In this document: in pieces, positions 16,887 through 25,587 of the stretch
Numbering within the stretch: the first letter of the stretch is position 1
How the letters are laid out: each line of letters opens with the position of its first letter
The notes under the pieces: generated by a model
What the model was told of the DNA's origin: nothing
The model's input: the letters and a program-made list of their open reading frames with translations, nothing else
Databases searched by the model: none
Translations under genes and position numbers: made by a program
DNA from: Streptomyces mangrovi
GTDB taxonomy: Bacteria > Actinomycetota > Actinomycetes > Streptomycetales > Streptomycetaceae
Reading direction: 5' to 3'
Length of the DNA: 64,000 bases
Assembly: GCF_900114215.1 (NCBI RefSeq)
Contig: NZ_FOSG01000023.1
Span: 1-64,000, forward strand

Positions 16887-17498
16887 ATGGGCAGACGCTC
16901 GGGAATCCTGGAGTTCGCCGTCCTCGGACTGCTCCGCGAGTCACCCATGCACGGTTACGAGCTGCGCAAACGGCTCAACACCTCGCTGGGCGTCTTCCGG
17001 GCCTTCAGCTACGGCTCCCTCTACCCCTGCCTGAAGACGCTGGTCCAGCGCGGATGGTTGGCCGAGGAGCCCGGCGACGAGCCCGAGGACTCCCTCGCGG
17101 CGCCGCTCGCCGGACGCCGGGCCAAGATCGTCTACCGGCTCACGGCCGAGGGGAAGGAGCGCTTCGAGGAGCTCCTCTCCCAGACCGGGCCGGACACCTG
17201 GGAGGACGAGGGGTTCGGCGTCCGCTTCGCCTTCTTCGGCCAGACCTCGCGCGATGTGCGGATGCGGGTGCTGGAAGGCCGCCGCAGCCGCCTGGAGGAG
17301 CGCCTCGCCAAGATGCGCACGGCCCTGGCCCGCACCCGGGAGCGGCTGGACGACTACACCCTCGAACTGCAGCGACACGGCATGGAGTCCGTGGAGCGCG
17401 AGGTCCGCTGGCTCAACGAACTCATCGAGAGCGAGCGGGCGGGGCGTGATCAGCACCGGGGGCAGACCCCGCCCGATCCGTCCGATGACACCGCGTGA
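16887..17498 (+). CDS. PadR-family transcriptional regulator
   Basis: A 203-residue protein with an N-terminal winged helix typical of PadR (FAVLGLLRESPMHGYELRKR, then SYGSLYPCLKTLVQRGWL, and AKIVYRLTAEGKERF for the wing). The C-terminal half is a long coiled-coil dimerisation region. The ATG at 16887 has GGAAGGAG 8 nt upstream. It is followed after 75 bp by inositol-phosphate synthase on the same strand, an arrangement conserved in Streptomyces, so it may control that gene. A perfect palindrome upstream is the likely operator. The effector is unknown. Confidence 0.92.
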   Translation: MGRRSGILEFAVLGLLRESPMHGYELRKRLNTSLGVFRAFSYGSLYPCLKTLVQRGWLAEEPGDEPEDSLAAPLAGRRAKIVYRLTAEGKERFEELLSQTGPDTWEDEGFGVRFAFFGQTSRDVRMRVLEGRRSRLEERLAKMRTALARTRERLDDYTLELQRHGMESVEREVRWLNELIESERAGRDQHRGQTPPDPSDDTA

Positions 17499-17573
17499 AG
17501 GTCCGCACCGAGCGGGCCGGCACCAACACCACCGTCGGAAACGACACGGAACAAACACAGGGAGCAACCGCCA

Positions 17574-18656
17574 ATGGGTTCGGTTCGCGTAGCCATCGTC
17601 GGCGTGGGCAACTGCGCCGCCTCGCTGGTGCAGGGCGTCGAGTACTACAAGGACGCCGACCCGAAGAGCCGTGTGCCGGGTCTGATGCACGTGCAGTTCG
17701 GCGACTACCACATCTCGGACATCGAGTTCGTGGCCGCGTTCGACGTGGACGCCAAGAAGGTGGGCCTGGACCTCGCCGACGCCATCGGCGCCAGTGAGAA
17801 CAACACCATCAAGATCTGCGACGTGCCCGCCACCGGCGTGACCGTCCAGCGCGGCCACACCCTCGACGGCCTGGGCAAGTACTACCGCCAGACCATCGAG
17901 GAGTCGGCCGAGGAGCCGGTCGACATCGTGAAGGTCCTCAAGGACCGCGAGGTCGACGTCCTGGTCTGCTACCTCCCGGTGGGCTCCGAGGACGCCGCGA
18001 AGTACTACGCGCAGTGCGCCATCGACGCGCGTGTCGCATTCGTCAACGCCCTGCCGGTCTTCATCGCCGGTACCGAGGAGTGGGCGAACAAGTTCGCCGA
18101 GGCCGGTGTCCCGATCGTCGGCGACGACATCAAGTCCCAGGTGGGCGCGACCATCACGCACCGTGTGCTGGCCAAGCTCTTCGAGGACCGCGGTGTCATC
18201 CTCGACCGCACGATGCAGCTCAACGTCGGCGGCAACATGGACTTCAAGAACATGCTCGAGCGCGAGCGCCTGGAGTCCAAGAAGATCTCCAAGACCCAGG
18301 CCGTCACCTCCCAGATCCCCGACCGGGACATGGGCGAGGACAACGTCCACATCGGCCCGTCGGACTACGTGGCCTGGCTGGACGACCGCAAGTGGGCCTA
18401 CGTCCGCCTGGAGGGCCGCGCGTTCGGCGACGTCCCGCTGAACCTGGAGTACAAGCTGGAGGTCTGGGACTCCCCGAACTCCGCCGGTGTCATCATCGAC
18501 GCCCTGCGCGCCGCGAAGATCGCGAAGGACCGCGGTGTCGGCGGCCCGATCCTGTCGGCCTCCTCCTACTTCATGAAGTCCCCGCCGGTCCAGTACTTCG
18601 ACGACCAGGCCCGGGAGAACGTGGAGAAGTTCATCAACGGCGAGGTGGAGCGCTAG
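17574..18656 (+). CDS. ino1: Inositol-3-phosphate synthase
   Basis: A 360-residue NAD-dependent enzyme that converts glucose 6-phosphate to 1L-myo-inositol 3-phosphate. This is the first step to phosphatidylinositol and mycothiol in actinobacteria. It has the N-terminal Rossmann motif VAIVGVGNCAASLVQG and the conserved GDDIKSQVGATITHR and NVGGNMDFKNM segments of the short actinobacterial/archaeal form. ATG 17574 follows a GGGAG-like site. It lies downstream of padR, and a strong bidirectional terminator follows at 18792-18833. Very high similarity to known Streptomyces Ino1 is expected from the motifs. Confidence 0.96.
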   Translation: MGSVRVAIVGVGNCAASLVQGVEYYKDADPKSRVPGLMHVQFGDYHISDIEFVAAFDVDAKKVGLDLADAIGASENNTIKICDVPATGVTVQRGHTLDGLGKYYRQTIEESAEEPVDIVKVLKDREVDVLVCYLPVGSEDAAKYYAQCAIDARVAFVNALPVFIAGTEEWANKFAEAGVPIVGDDIKSQVGATITHRVLAKLFEDRGVILDRTMQLNVGGNMDFKNMLERERLESKKISKTQAVTSQIPDRDMGEDNVHIGPSDYVAWLDDRKWAYVRLEGRAFGDVPLNLEYKLEVWDSPNSAGVIIDALRAAKIAKDRGVGGPILSASSYFMKSPPVQYFDDQARENVEKFINGEVER

Positions 18657-18705
18657 GAAGCACCCCGGGGATCCCCGGGTGTCGCCCGGGAGAACCCGGG
18701 GGGCA

Positions 18706-18750
18706 CAGCGGAAACAGCAGAAACAGCAGAAACAGCGGAAACACCGAGAA
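18706..18750. repeat. 9-bp tandem repeat downstream of ino1
   Basis: Four units CAGCGGAAA, CAGCAGAAA, CAGCAGAAA, CAGCGGAAA plus a degenerate CACCGAGAA, in the ino1 3' untranslated region before the terminator hairpin. This is an A-rich low-complexity tract in an otherwise GC-rich spacer. Confidence 0.85.
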
Positions 18751-18791
18751 CACCGCGCCGGAAGCCGGTGGCGCATCCGGCGGCGCAGCAT

Positions 18792-18833
18792 GGCGAGGGG
18801 CCCGGACACGGTTTCGTGTCCGGGCCCCTCGCC
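18792..18833. terminator. Strong bidirectional terminator, ino1 / alanine-racemase-like gene
   Basis: Perfect 19-bp stem (GGCGAGGGGCCCGGACACG and its complement) closed by a GTTT loop, between two convergent genes. Confidence 0.9.
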
Positions 18834-18866
18834 GTCGTACGGCGCCCCGCCGCCGCGCGCGGCCGC

Positions 18867-19898
18867 TCAGTTGTCGACCAGCCGGTCGTACTGCGTCGTC
18901 GTGTGCCGCAGGATCGCCGTCAGCTCGTCGCCCACCTTCGGCTCCGCGGCCTCCTCCGGCACGAACAGGATCGACACCTGCATGTGCGGCGGCTCGGCGA
19001 ACCAGCGCTGCTTGCCGTCCCAGACGAAGGGCGAGAGGTTGCGGTTCACCGTCGCCAGCCCGGCCCGCGCCACGCCCTTGGCCCGCGAGGTCATCCCGTG
19101 CATGGCCTTCGGCGCCTCCAGGCCCACCCCGTGCGAGGTGCCGCCGGCCACGACCACCAGCCAGCCGTCGCCCGCCGCCTTCTGCTGGCGGTAGCCGAAG
19201 CGGTCGCCCCGCACCACCCGTGTGACGTCCAGCACCGAGCCCCGGTACCGGGTCGCCTCGTGGTCGCCCAGCCACAGCCGCGTGCCGATCCGCGCCCGGA
19301 AACGGGTCTGCGGGAACTGCTGCTGGAGCAGCGCGAACTCCTGAGGCTTCAGATGGCTGACGAACATCGTCTCCAGCGGCAGGCGGGCCGCCCGCAGCCG
19401 GTCCATCCAGCCGATGACCTCGTCCACCGCGTCCGTACCGTCGGTGCGGTCCAGCGGCAGATGGATCGCGAAGCCCTCCAGCCGCACGTCCTCGATGGAG
19501 GCGCGCAGCTTGCCCAGGTCCTCCTCCACCACCCCGTGCCGCTTCATCGAGCTCATCACCTCAATGACGACACGGGCTCCGACCAGCGCGTTCACCCCGT
19601 CGACCGAGGAGACCGAACGGATCGCCCGGTCCGGCAGCGGCACCGGCTCCTCACCGCGGCGGAACGGGGTGAGCACCAGCAGGTCCCCGCTGAACCAGTC
19701 CTTCATCCGGGCGGCCTCGTACGTGGTGCCCACGGCGATGACGTCCGAGCCGGAGCGGGTCACCTCCTCGGCCAGCCGCTCGTGGCCGAAGCCGTATCCG
19801 TTGCCCTTGCAGACCGGGACCAGCCCCGGGAACTGCTTCAGCACCGTCTGCTGGTGCGCCCGCCAGCGTTCGGTGTCGACGTAGAGGGAGAGCGCCAT
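18867..19898 (-). CDS. Alanine racemase-fold PLP protein
   Basis: A 343-residue protein with the alanine racemase N-terminal barrel. The PLP lysine lies in VPVCKGNGYGFG near residue 30, GTRLWLGDHEATRYRGSVLD forms part of the second domain, and GGTSHGVGLEAP follows. It is shorter and more divergent than the canonical alr enzyme. Its direct neighbour, 93 bp away on the same strand, is FemX, so a role in peptidoglycan cross-bridge or precursor synthesis is likely, but substrate and racemase activity are not proven. ATG 19898 is the natural start. Confidence 0.82.
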   Translation of the reverse strand: MALSLYVDTERWRAHQQTVLKQFPGLVPVCKGNGYGFGHERLAEEVTRSGSDVIAVGTTYEAARMKDWFSGDLLVLTPFRRGEEPVPLPDRAIRSVSSVDGVNALVGARVVIEVMSSMKRHGVVEEDLGKLRASIEDVRLEGFAIHLPLDRTDGTDAVDEVIGWMDRLRAARLPLETMFVSHLKPQEFALLQQQFPQTRFRARIGTRLWLGDHEATRYRGSVLDVTRVVRGDRFGYRQQKAAGDGWLVVVAGGTSHGVGLEAPKAMHGMTSRAKGVARAGLATVNRNLSPFVWDGKQRWFAEPPHMQVSILFVPEEAAEPKVGDELTAILRHTTTQYDRLVDN

Positions 19899-19991
19899 GG
19901 CCGTACGGAACCTTTCTCATCGGTCCCGGCGTGCGCCGGCGGGCCGTCTTCCGTCCCGCCGGCTCTCGCCGGACGTGCGTGGAGCAGGGCG

Positions 19992-21110
19992 TCAGCGGCG
20001 CGACATGTAGATGTCGAGCGCCTTGTGCAGCAGCTTATTGAGCGGAAAGTCCCACTCGCCGAGATACTCGGCGGCCTGGCCGCCGGTGCCCACCTTGAAC
20101 TGGATCAGACCGAAGAGGTGGTCGGAGTCGTCCAGGGAGTCGCTGATGCCGCGCAGGTCGTACACGCTCGCCCCGAGCGCGTACGCGTCCTGCAGCATCC
20201 GCCACTGCATGGCGTTGGAGGGGCGCACCTCGCGCTTGTGGTTGGCCGAGGCGCCGTAGGAGTACCACACGTGCCCGCCCACGATCAGCATGGTGGCCGC
20301 GGCCACCGGCTCGCCCTCGTGCTTGGCGAAGTACAGCCGCATCCGGTTGGGGTCCTCGGCGTTCAGCGCCGTCCACATCCGCTGGAAGTAGCCCAGGGGA
20401 CGCGGCCGGAAGCGGTCGCGCTCGGCCGTGACCTCGTACAGCTCCTGCCACACCGGCAGATCGTCGTAGCCGCCCTGCACGACCTCGACGCCGGCCTTCT
20501 CGGCCTTCTTGATGTTGCGCCGCCACAGCTGGTTGAAGCCCTTGTGCACCTCGTCCAGCGAGCGGTTCTCCAGCGGCACCTGGAAGACGTAGCGCGGCTG
20601 GACGTCACCGAAGCCGGCGCCGCCGTCCTCGCCCTGCTGCCAGCCCATCCGCCGCAGCCGGTCGGCCACCTCGAAGGCGCGCGGCTCGATGTGGGTGGCC
20701 TCGACATCGCGCAGCCGCTTCACGTCCGGGTTCTGGATGCCGGTCTTGATCGCGGGGGCGTCCCAGCGCCGGATCACCACGGGCGGGCCCATCTTCACCG
20801 AGAACGCGCCCTTGGCCTTCAGATGCGCCAGCATCGGGCGCAGCCACTCCTCCAGGTTCGGCGCGAACCAGTTGATCACCGGCCCCTCGGGCAGATAGGC
20901 CAGATAGCGCTTGACCTTCGGTAGCTGGCGGTACAGCACCAGACCCGCCCCGACCAGCTCGCCGCTCGCGTCGAACCAGCCCAGGTTCTCCGACCCCCAC
21001 TCGGCCTTCACATCCGCCCACGCGGGGACCTGCATGTGGCTGGCCGATGGCAGGCTCCGGATATACGCCAGGTGCTGCTCGCGACTGATCGTCCTCAGGG
21101 TCAGGCTCAT
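19992..21110 (-). CDS. femX: FemX-type lipid II aminoacyltransferase
   Basis: A 372-residue FemABX-family peptidyltransferase with two GNAT-like domains (around YLAYLPEGPVINWF and MLIVGGHVWYSYGASANHKR) and a helical insertion (GFNQLWRRNIKKAEKAGVEV). Known: in Streptomyces coelicolor FemX adds the first glycine bridge residue to the stem peptide of lipid II, using glycyl-tRNA. It is probably cotranscribed with the downstream racemase-like gene. ATG 21110 follows GGAGCGCCCC. Confidence in the family is high; the exact amino acid added is inferred from the genus. Confidence 0.9.
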   Translation of the reverse strand: MSLTLRTISREQHLAYIRSLPSASHMQVPAWADVKAEWGSENLGWFDASGELVGAGLVLYRQLPKVKRYLAYLPEGPVINWFAPNLEEWLRPMLAHLKAKGAFSVKMGPPVVIRRWDAPAIKTGIQNPDVKRLRDVEATHIEPRAFEVADRLRRMGWQQGEDGGAGFGDVQPRYVFQVPLENRSLDEVHKGFNQLWRRNIKKAEKAGVEVVQGGYDDLPVWQELYEVTAERDRFRPRPLGYFQRMWTALNAEDPNRMRLYFAKHEGEPVAAATMLIVGGHVWYSYGASANHKREVRPSNAMQWRMLQDAYALGASVYDLRGISDSLDDSDHLFGLIQFKVGTGGQAAEYLGEWDFPLNKLLHKALDIYMSRR

Positions 21111-21272
21111 TACGGGGCGCTCCTCCGGCGTACTTCGCAGGGTCTGGCCGGAAGCCTACTGCGCAGGCACGCGCCCCGGACGTGCCAGTACGGGGCCGTG
21201 GCGAGCCGAAGCCGGGCTGGCCCGCCCCGCCCCACCGGCCCGCCCCGCCGTGCCGGGCCGGTGGCCGGGAGG

Positions 21273-21575
21273 TCAGCCGAACAGCCCGCCGTTCGACATT
21301 CCCAGGTAGAAGCCGACCGCCGCCGCTCCCATGCCGACGACCAGCGCGAACCGCTCGCCGGTGGTGGCGGAGATCATCTGCCCCCAGCCGCCGGACACGA
21401 TTCCCAGCAGCCCGGCCCAGGACGCGATCAGGCTGAGGCCGGAGAAGAAGCCGGTGATGAACGCGACCACACCGAGCACCGCGGTCACGGCGACGAGCCG
21501 GTTCTCGACCGGGTGCCGCCGGCCGTCGGTGTTGAGGAGGAAGGAGACCGGGCTCCTCCGTACCGCCTGTGCCAT
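21273..21575 (-). CDS. Small conserved membrane protein
   Basis: A 100-residue protein with three hydrophobic segments (NRLVAVTAVLGVVAFITGFF, IASWAGLLGIVSGGWGQMI, RFALVVGMGAAAVGFYLGMS). ATG 21575 has a good AGGAGGT site 6 nt upstream. It sits between femX and the rpsF operon promoter. No function is recognised. Confidence 0.82.
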   Translation of the reverse strand: MAQAVRRSPVSFLLNTDGRRHPVENRLVAVTAVLGVVAFITGFFSGLSLIASWAGLLGIVSGGWGQMISATTGERFALVVGMGAAAVGFYLGMSNGGLFG

Positions 21576-21917
21576 GGGGAACCTCCTGCGGGGCCGTCCG
21601 GAAGGCCGGACCCCCGGACAGGGCGGACGAGCCGCATCCGCCGGACTTGCGAGGGTGCGACGGGTGACGCGTATCACGTCCCCTGTGTCCAGATTGCGGG
21701 GATCGGGCACCGGATTTCAAACCGAGTGGCGGTGCGGGTACTCTGTACCGTCTGCGCGGTGTCTGCCCCGGCGGCGACCGGATCCGGGAACGGACCGGGT
21801 GTTTTCCGGGGGAACGGACCGGGACTGTCAGTGCCGGCCGATACCGTTGCTCACGCATCACGACCCTCCTGCCACGGAACGACCGTGGCCGCCGAGTCCA
21901 GAGGAGGTGGGTTCCAC
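21576..21917. other. Promoter and leader of the rpsF operon
   Basis: 342 bp without a gene. On the plus strand a TTCAAA (21716-21721), a 17-nt gap and TACTCT (21739-21744) form a plausible housekeeping promoter. The resulting leader of ~165 nt is GC-rich and ends in the GAGGAGG ribosome-binding site of rpsF. A small hairpin at 21871-21889 is listed separately. Confidence 0.5.
21871..21889 (+). promoter_or_regulatory. Leader hairpin before rpsF, candidate S6:S18 autoregulatory site
   Basis: GCCACGG / CCGTGGC with an AACGA loop, followed directly by CCGCCG and then the rpsF ribosome-binding site. Known: S6:S18 complexes repress their own operon in many bacteria by binding a hairpin with an exposed CCG. 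The match here is only structural and weak. Confidence 0.3.
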
Positions 21918-22208
21918 ATGCGTCACTACGAGGTGATGGTCATCCTCGACCCCGATCTCGAGGAGCGCGCTGTCTCCCCGCTGATCGAGAGCTTCCTTTC
22001 CGTCGTCCGCGAGGGCGAGGGGAAGGTCGAGAAGGTCGACACCTGGGGCCGTCGTCGTCTCTCGTACGAGATCAAGAAGAAGCCCGAGGGCATCTACTCG
22101 GTCATCGACCTGCGGGCCGAGCCCGCGGTCGTCAAGGAGCTCGACCGTCAGATGAACCTGAACGAGTCGGTTCTGCGGACCAAGGTCCTCCGCCCCGAGA
22201 CCCACTGA
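21918..22208 (+). CDS. rpsF: 30S ribosomal protein S6
   Basis: A 96-residue S6 protein, starting MRHYEVMVILDPDLEER with GRRRLSYEIKKKPEGIYSVI in the middle. It binds S18 and 16S rRNA in the platform of the small subunit. ATG 21918 has GAGGAGG 10-11 nt upstream. First gene of the rpsF-ssb-rpsR-rplI operon. Confidence 0.98.
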   Translation: MRHYEVMVILDPDLEERAVSPLIESFLSVVREGEGKVEKVDTWGRRRLSYEIKKKPEGIYSVIDLRAEPAVVKELDRQMNLNESVLRTKVLRPETH

Positions 22209-22318
22209 GCGCTCCCGCTCAGCGGATCCCCGGCAACCGGTAGCGCCTCCGGCACTCCGGAAGCACCGGCACCACAGCATCACCAGCAGCCAGCAGCACC
22301 CCGCCGAGAGGTTCACCC

Positions 22319-22894
22319 ATGGCAGGCGAGACCGTCATCACGGTCGTCGGCAATCTGGTCGACGACCCCGAGCTGCGCTTCACCCCCTCCGGTGCGGCGG
22401 TCGCGAAGTTCCGTGTCGCGTCCACCCCCCGCACCTTCGACCGCCAGACCAACGAGTGGAAGGACGGCGAGAGCCTGTTCCTGACCTGCTCGGTGTGGCG
22501 GCAGGCGGCGGAGAACGTCGCCGAGTCCCTCACCCGGGGCACCCGCGTCATCGTGCAGGGCCGGCTCAAGCAGCGCTCGTACGAGGACCGCGAGGGCATC
22601 AAGCGCACGGTCTACGAGCTGGACGTCGACGAGGTCGGCGCCAGCCTGCGCAACGCCACGGCCAAGGTCACCAAGACCACCGGCCGCGGCGGCGGCCAGC
22701 AGGGCGGTGGCGGCGGCTGGGGCGGCGGCCCCGGCGGTGGCCCCGGCGGTGGCCAGCAGGGCGGCGGCGCACCCGCGGGCGACCCGTGGGCGACCGGCGC
22801 TCCGGCCGGCGGCCAGCAGGGCGGCGGCGGTGGCGGCTGGGGCGGTGGCTCCGGCGGTTCCGGCGGCGGCTACTCGGACGAGCCCCCCTTCTGA
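22319..22894 (+). CDS. ssb: Single-stranded DNA-binding protein
   Basis: A 191-residue SSB. The OB fold covers residues 1-110 (MAGETVITVVGNLVDDPELR; FLTCSVWRQAAENVAESL). A long Gly/Gln-rich linker carries repeated GGGWGGG and GGQQGGG blocks. The acidic C-terminal tip is DEPPF, which docks partner proteins. It protects single-stranded DNA in replication and repair and is encoded, as usual, between rpsF and rpsR. Confidence 0.98.
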   Translation: MAGETVITVVGNLVDDPELRFTPSGAAVAKFRVASTPRTFDRQTNEWKDGESLFLTCSVWRQAAENVAESLTRGTRVIVQGRLKQRSYEDREGIKRTVYELDVDEVGASLRNATAKVTKTTGRGGGQQGGGGGWGGGPGGGPGGGQQGGGAPAGDPWATGAPAGGQQGGGGGGWGGGSGGSGGGYSDEPPF

Positions 22895-22965
22895 GGGACC
22901 CCCAGGGGTTCCGGGAGGGGCTGCGCTCACAGGCACAGACTTCTTGAACCAAACGGAGAGAGACA

Positions 22966-23202
22966 ATGGCGAAGCCGCCTGCTCGCAAGCCGAAGAAGAA
23001 GGTTTGCGTGTTCTGCAAGGAAAAGATCAAGTACGTCGACTACAAGGACACGAACCTGCTGCGGAAGTTCATCTCCGACCGCGGCAAGATCCGTGCCCGT
23101 CGTGTGACCGGCAACTGCACCCAGCACCAGCGTGACGTCGCCACGGCCGTGAAGAACAGCCGTGAGATGGCGCTGCTGCCCTACACCTCGACCGCTCGAT
23201 AA
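22966..23202 (+). CDS. rpsR: 30S ribosomal protein S18 (zinc-binding form)
   Basis: A 78-residue S18 that keeps cysteines (VCVFCKEK and GNCTQHQ), the zinc-ribbon type form. Streptomyces also often have a cysteine-free paralogue elsewhere that is made under zinc starvation. It is third in the operon, with GGAGAG before ATG 22966, and partners S6. Confidence 0.97.
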   Translation: MAKPPARKPKKKVCVFCKEKIKYVDYKDTNLLRKFISDRGKIRARRVTGNCTQHQRDVATAVKNSREMALLPYTSTAR

Positions 23203-23220
23203 GGGAAGGATGACCGACTC

Positions 23221-23667
23221 ATGAAGATCATCCTGACCAACGAGGTCTCGGGTCTCGGCAACGCCGGCGACATCGTCGAGGTGAAGGACGGGTACGCCCG
23301 CAACTACCTGCTCCCCCGCGGATTCGCCATCCGCTGGACCAAGGGCGGGGAGAAGGACGTCGAGCAGATCCGCCGCGCCCGCAAGATCCACGAGATCGCG
23401 ACGATCGAGCAGGCCAACGAGATCAAGGGCAAGCTGGAGGGCGTCACCGTGCGCCTGAAGGTCCGCGCCGGCGACCAGGGCCGTCTGTTCGGCTCCGTCA
23501 CCCCGGCCGACGTCGCCGCGGCGGTGAAGACCGCGGGCGGACCGGACGTCGACAAGCGCCGCATCGAACTGGAAGCCCCGATCAAGACCCTGGGCTCGCA
23601 CCGGGTCTCGGTGCGTCTGCACCCCGAGGTCACCGCCAGGATCGGCGTCGAGGTCGGCGCCGCCTGA
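23221..23667 (+). CDS. rplI: 50S ribosomal protein L9
   Basis: A 148-residue L9 with the N-terminal rRNA-binding domain (MKIILTNEVSGLGNAGDIVE, then GYARNYLLPRGFA) and a connecting helix to the C-terminal domain. Last gene of the operon, 18 bp after rpsR; GGAAGGA precedes ATG. A clear terminator follows at 23690-23727. Confidence 0.98.
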   Translation: MKIILTNEVSGLGNAGDIVEVKDGYARNYLLPRGFAIRWTKGGEKDVEQIRRARKIHEIATIEQANEIKGKLEGVTVRLKVRAGDQGRLFGSVTPADVAAAVKTAGGPDVDKRRIELEAPIKTLGSHRVSVRLHPEVTARIGVEVGAA

Positions 23668-23689
23668 CGGCACCCCCCGGCACACAGCC

Positions 23690-23727
23690 GAAGGGCCGCG
23701 GTCCCCGTGAGGGGGCCGCGGCCCTTC
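23690..23727. terminator. Bidirectional terminator, rplI / MATE gene
   Basis: Near-perfect inverted repeat GAAGGGCCGCGG...CCGCGGCCCTTC with extra C/G pairs inside and a GTGAG loop, between convergent genes. Confidence 0.88.
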
Positions 23728-23767
23728 GCCGTGCTCCGTGCTTTCTGCTCTGTGCCCGGCGGTCCGC

Positions 23768-25114
23768 TCAGACGCGCACCGCCCCGGTGACGACCCAGCG
23801 GCCCGAGCGGGCCCGCAGCCACAGGGTGACCAGCCGCATCCCCATCATCAGGCCGGCGACCGCCCACCACAGCGCGGTCAACCCCCCGCCCAGCGCCGGG
23901 ACCGCCAGCGCCGCCGGGGCGAACACCACCAGCGTCGCCAGCGCCGCCCACGCCAGATACGGCCCATCGCCCGCGCCCATCAGCACTCCGTCCAGCACGA
24001 AGACCACCCCCGCGACCGGTGAGGTCACCGCCACCACCAGCAGCGCGGGCGTCAGCCGGTCGTGCACGGCGGTGTCCGGGGTGAACAGCGGCAGCAGCAG
24101 CGGACGCGCCGCGACCACCAGTACTCCCAGCACCATCCCGGAGGCGACCCCCCACCGCACCATCCGCCGGCACGCGGCCCGCGCTCCCGCCGCGTCCCCC
24201 GCGCCCAGGTAGCGGCCGATGATCGCCTGCCCGGCGATGGCGATGGCGTCCAGCGCGAAGGCCAGCAGGGACCAGACGGTCAGCGTGATCTGGTGCGCGG
24301 CCACCTCGACATCCCCCAGCCGTGCCGCGACGGCGGTCGCCAGCACCAGCACGGCGCGCAGCGACAGGGTGCGGACCAGCAGCGGCGCCCCGGCCCGGCC
24401 GCTGGCCCGGATCCCGGCGGCGTCCGGCCGCAGCGAGGCGCCGTGCCGCCGGGCGCCCCTGACCACCACCACCAGATAGACGGCCGCCATCGCGCACTGC
24501 GCGATCACCGTGCCCCAGGCCGAGCCGGCGATGCCCAGCCCGGCGCCGTACACCAGGGCGAAGTTGAGCACGACGTTGGCGGAGAAGCCGCCGACGGCCA
24601 CGTACAGCGGGGTCCGGGTGTCCTGCAGCCCGCGCAGCACACCGGTGGCGGCCAGGACCACGAGCATGGCGGGAATGCCCAGCGCGCTGATCCGCAGATA
24701 CGTCACCGCGTGCGGCGCCGCGGTCGCGGACGTCCCGAACAGGTCGACGAGTGCGGGCGCGGTGGGCAGCACGGCGGCCACCACCGCCGCGCCGAGCAGC
24801 AGCGCCAGCCAGATCCCGTCCATGCCCTGCCGGATGGCGGAGGGCAGGTCACCGGCCCCGACGCGGCGCGCGACGGCGGCGGTGGTGGCGTAGGCGAGGA
24901 AGACGAAGACGTTCACCCCGGTCGTCAGCAGGGTGGCCGCGACACCGAGGCCGGCGAGCTGAGGGGTGCCCAGGTGGCCCACGATCGCGCTGTCGGCCAT
25001 GACGAACAGGGGCTCCGCGACGAGCGCGCCGAAGGCGGGGAGCGCCAGCGCGATGATCTCGCGGTCGTGGCCGCGTGCCGCGGTGCGTCCGGCCGGCGGG
25101 GGAGCGTGTGTCAT
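23768..25114 (-). CDS. MATE-family efflux transporter (DinF-like)
   Basis: A 448-residue protein with 12 hydrophobic segments and MATE motifs (LALPAFGALVAEPLFVMADS, AIVGHLGTPQLAGLGVA, and VAAHQITLTVWSLLAFALDA in the second half). It probably exports a cationic or toxic compound against a Na+ or H+ gradient; substrate unknown. It converges on the rplI terminator and is divergent from dnaB. ATG 25114 is the first sensible start. Confidence 0.92.
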   Translation of the reverse strand: MTHAPPPAGRTAARGHDREIIALALPAFGALVAEPLFVMADSAIVGHLGTPQLAGLGVAATLLTTGVNVFVFLAYATTAAVARRVGAGDLPSAIRQGMDGIWLALLLGAAVVAAVLPTAPALVDLFGTSATAAPHAVTYLRISALGIPAMLVVLAATGVLRGLQDTRTPLYVAVGGFSANVVLNFALVYGAGLGIAGSAWGTVIAQCAMAAVYLVVVVRGARRHGASLRPDAAGIRASGRAGAPLLVRTLSLRAVLVLATAVAARLGDVEVAAHQITLTVWSLLAFALDAIAIAGQAIIGRYLGAGDAAGARAACRRMVRWGVASGMVLGVLVVAARPLLLPLFTPDTAVHDRLTPALLVVAVTSPVAGVVFVLDGVLMGAGDGPYLAWAALATLVVFAPAALAVPALGGGLTALWWAVAGLMMGMRLVTLWLRARSGRWVVTGAVRV

Positions 25115-25587
25115 GATCCGATCCAAACATCCACAAGTAATAGTTGCAATAGATGTGTGACCATTACCATTCCTCACCTGGGGTGAGATCCTCTGCGCCG
25201 TTTGTCGCGATCTTGACGCGAGCCGCGAAGTTTTTCCCCTGCACAGCCGGTGGATGGAAAAACGGCAGGTCAAGCCCTGTGTAAAAGTCGACCGACCGAC
25301 TTCTCCACAGGTCCGTCCCCCGCCCCGTGCACAGGAATCGCCGAGTTCTCCACAGGATGCGGTCGTTCATCCACACACCCTGTGGATAACTGGATTGGCT
25401 GGAGGCCTCCGTAGCTCTACCGTTGTCCGGCGCCCGCCTGCTGTTCCCCTCCTCTTCGCCCGGCCCGCGGCCCTGTCGCGACCGGAGGCGGACCGGAACC
25501 GCGACCGGGGAGCGGGCGAGCCCAGTGTCAGAGCCGTGCCGTAGGAAAGACGGGCGCGGGTCGCAAGGAACGGGAGGAGGTGGCGGG
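25115..25587. other. Divergent region upstream of dnaB with DnaA-box-like sequences
   Basis: 473 bp with no gene I can support and a markedly lower GC content in its left half. It contains a perfect DnaA box TTATCCACA on the minus strand (25381-25389). Looser TTCTCCACA (25301-25309 and 25346-25354), TCATCCACA (25367-25375) and ACATCCACA (25127-25135) boxes lie on the plus strand. The dnaB promoter itself was not identified. Confidence 0.6.

Noticed and set aside
25423..25587. Longer DnaB N-terminus starting at ATG 25423
   Set aside because: The extra 55 residues are Arg/Ser/Pro-rich without similarity to DnaB, and the strong GGGAGGAGG site points to GTG 25588.
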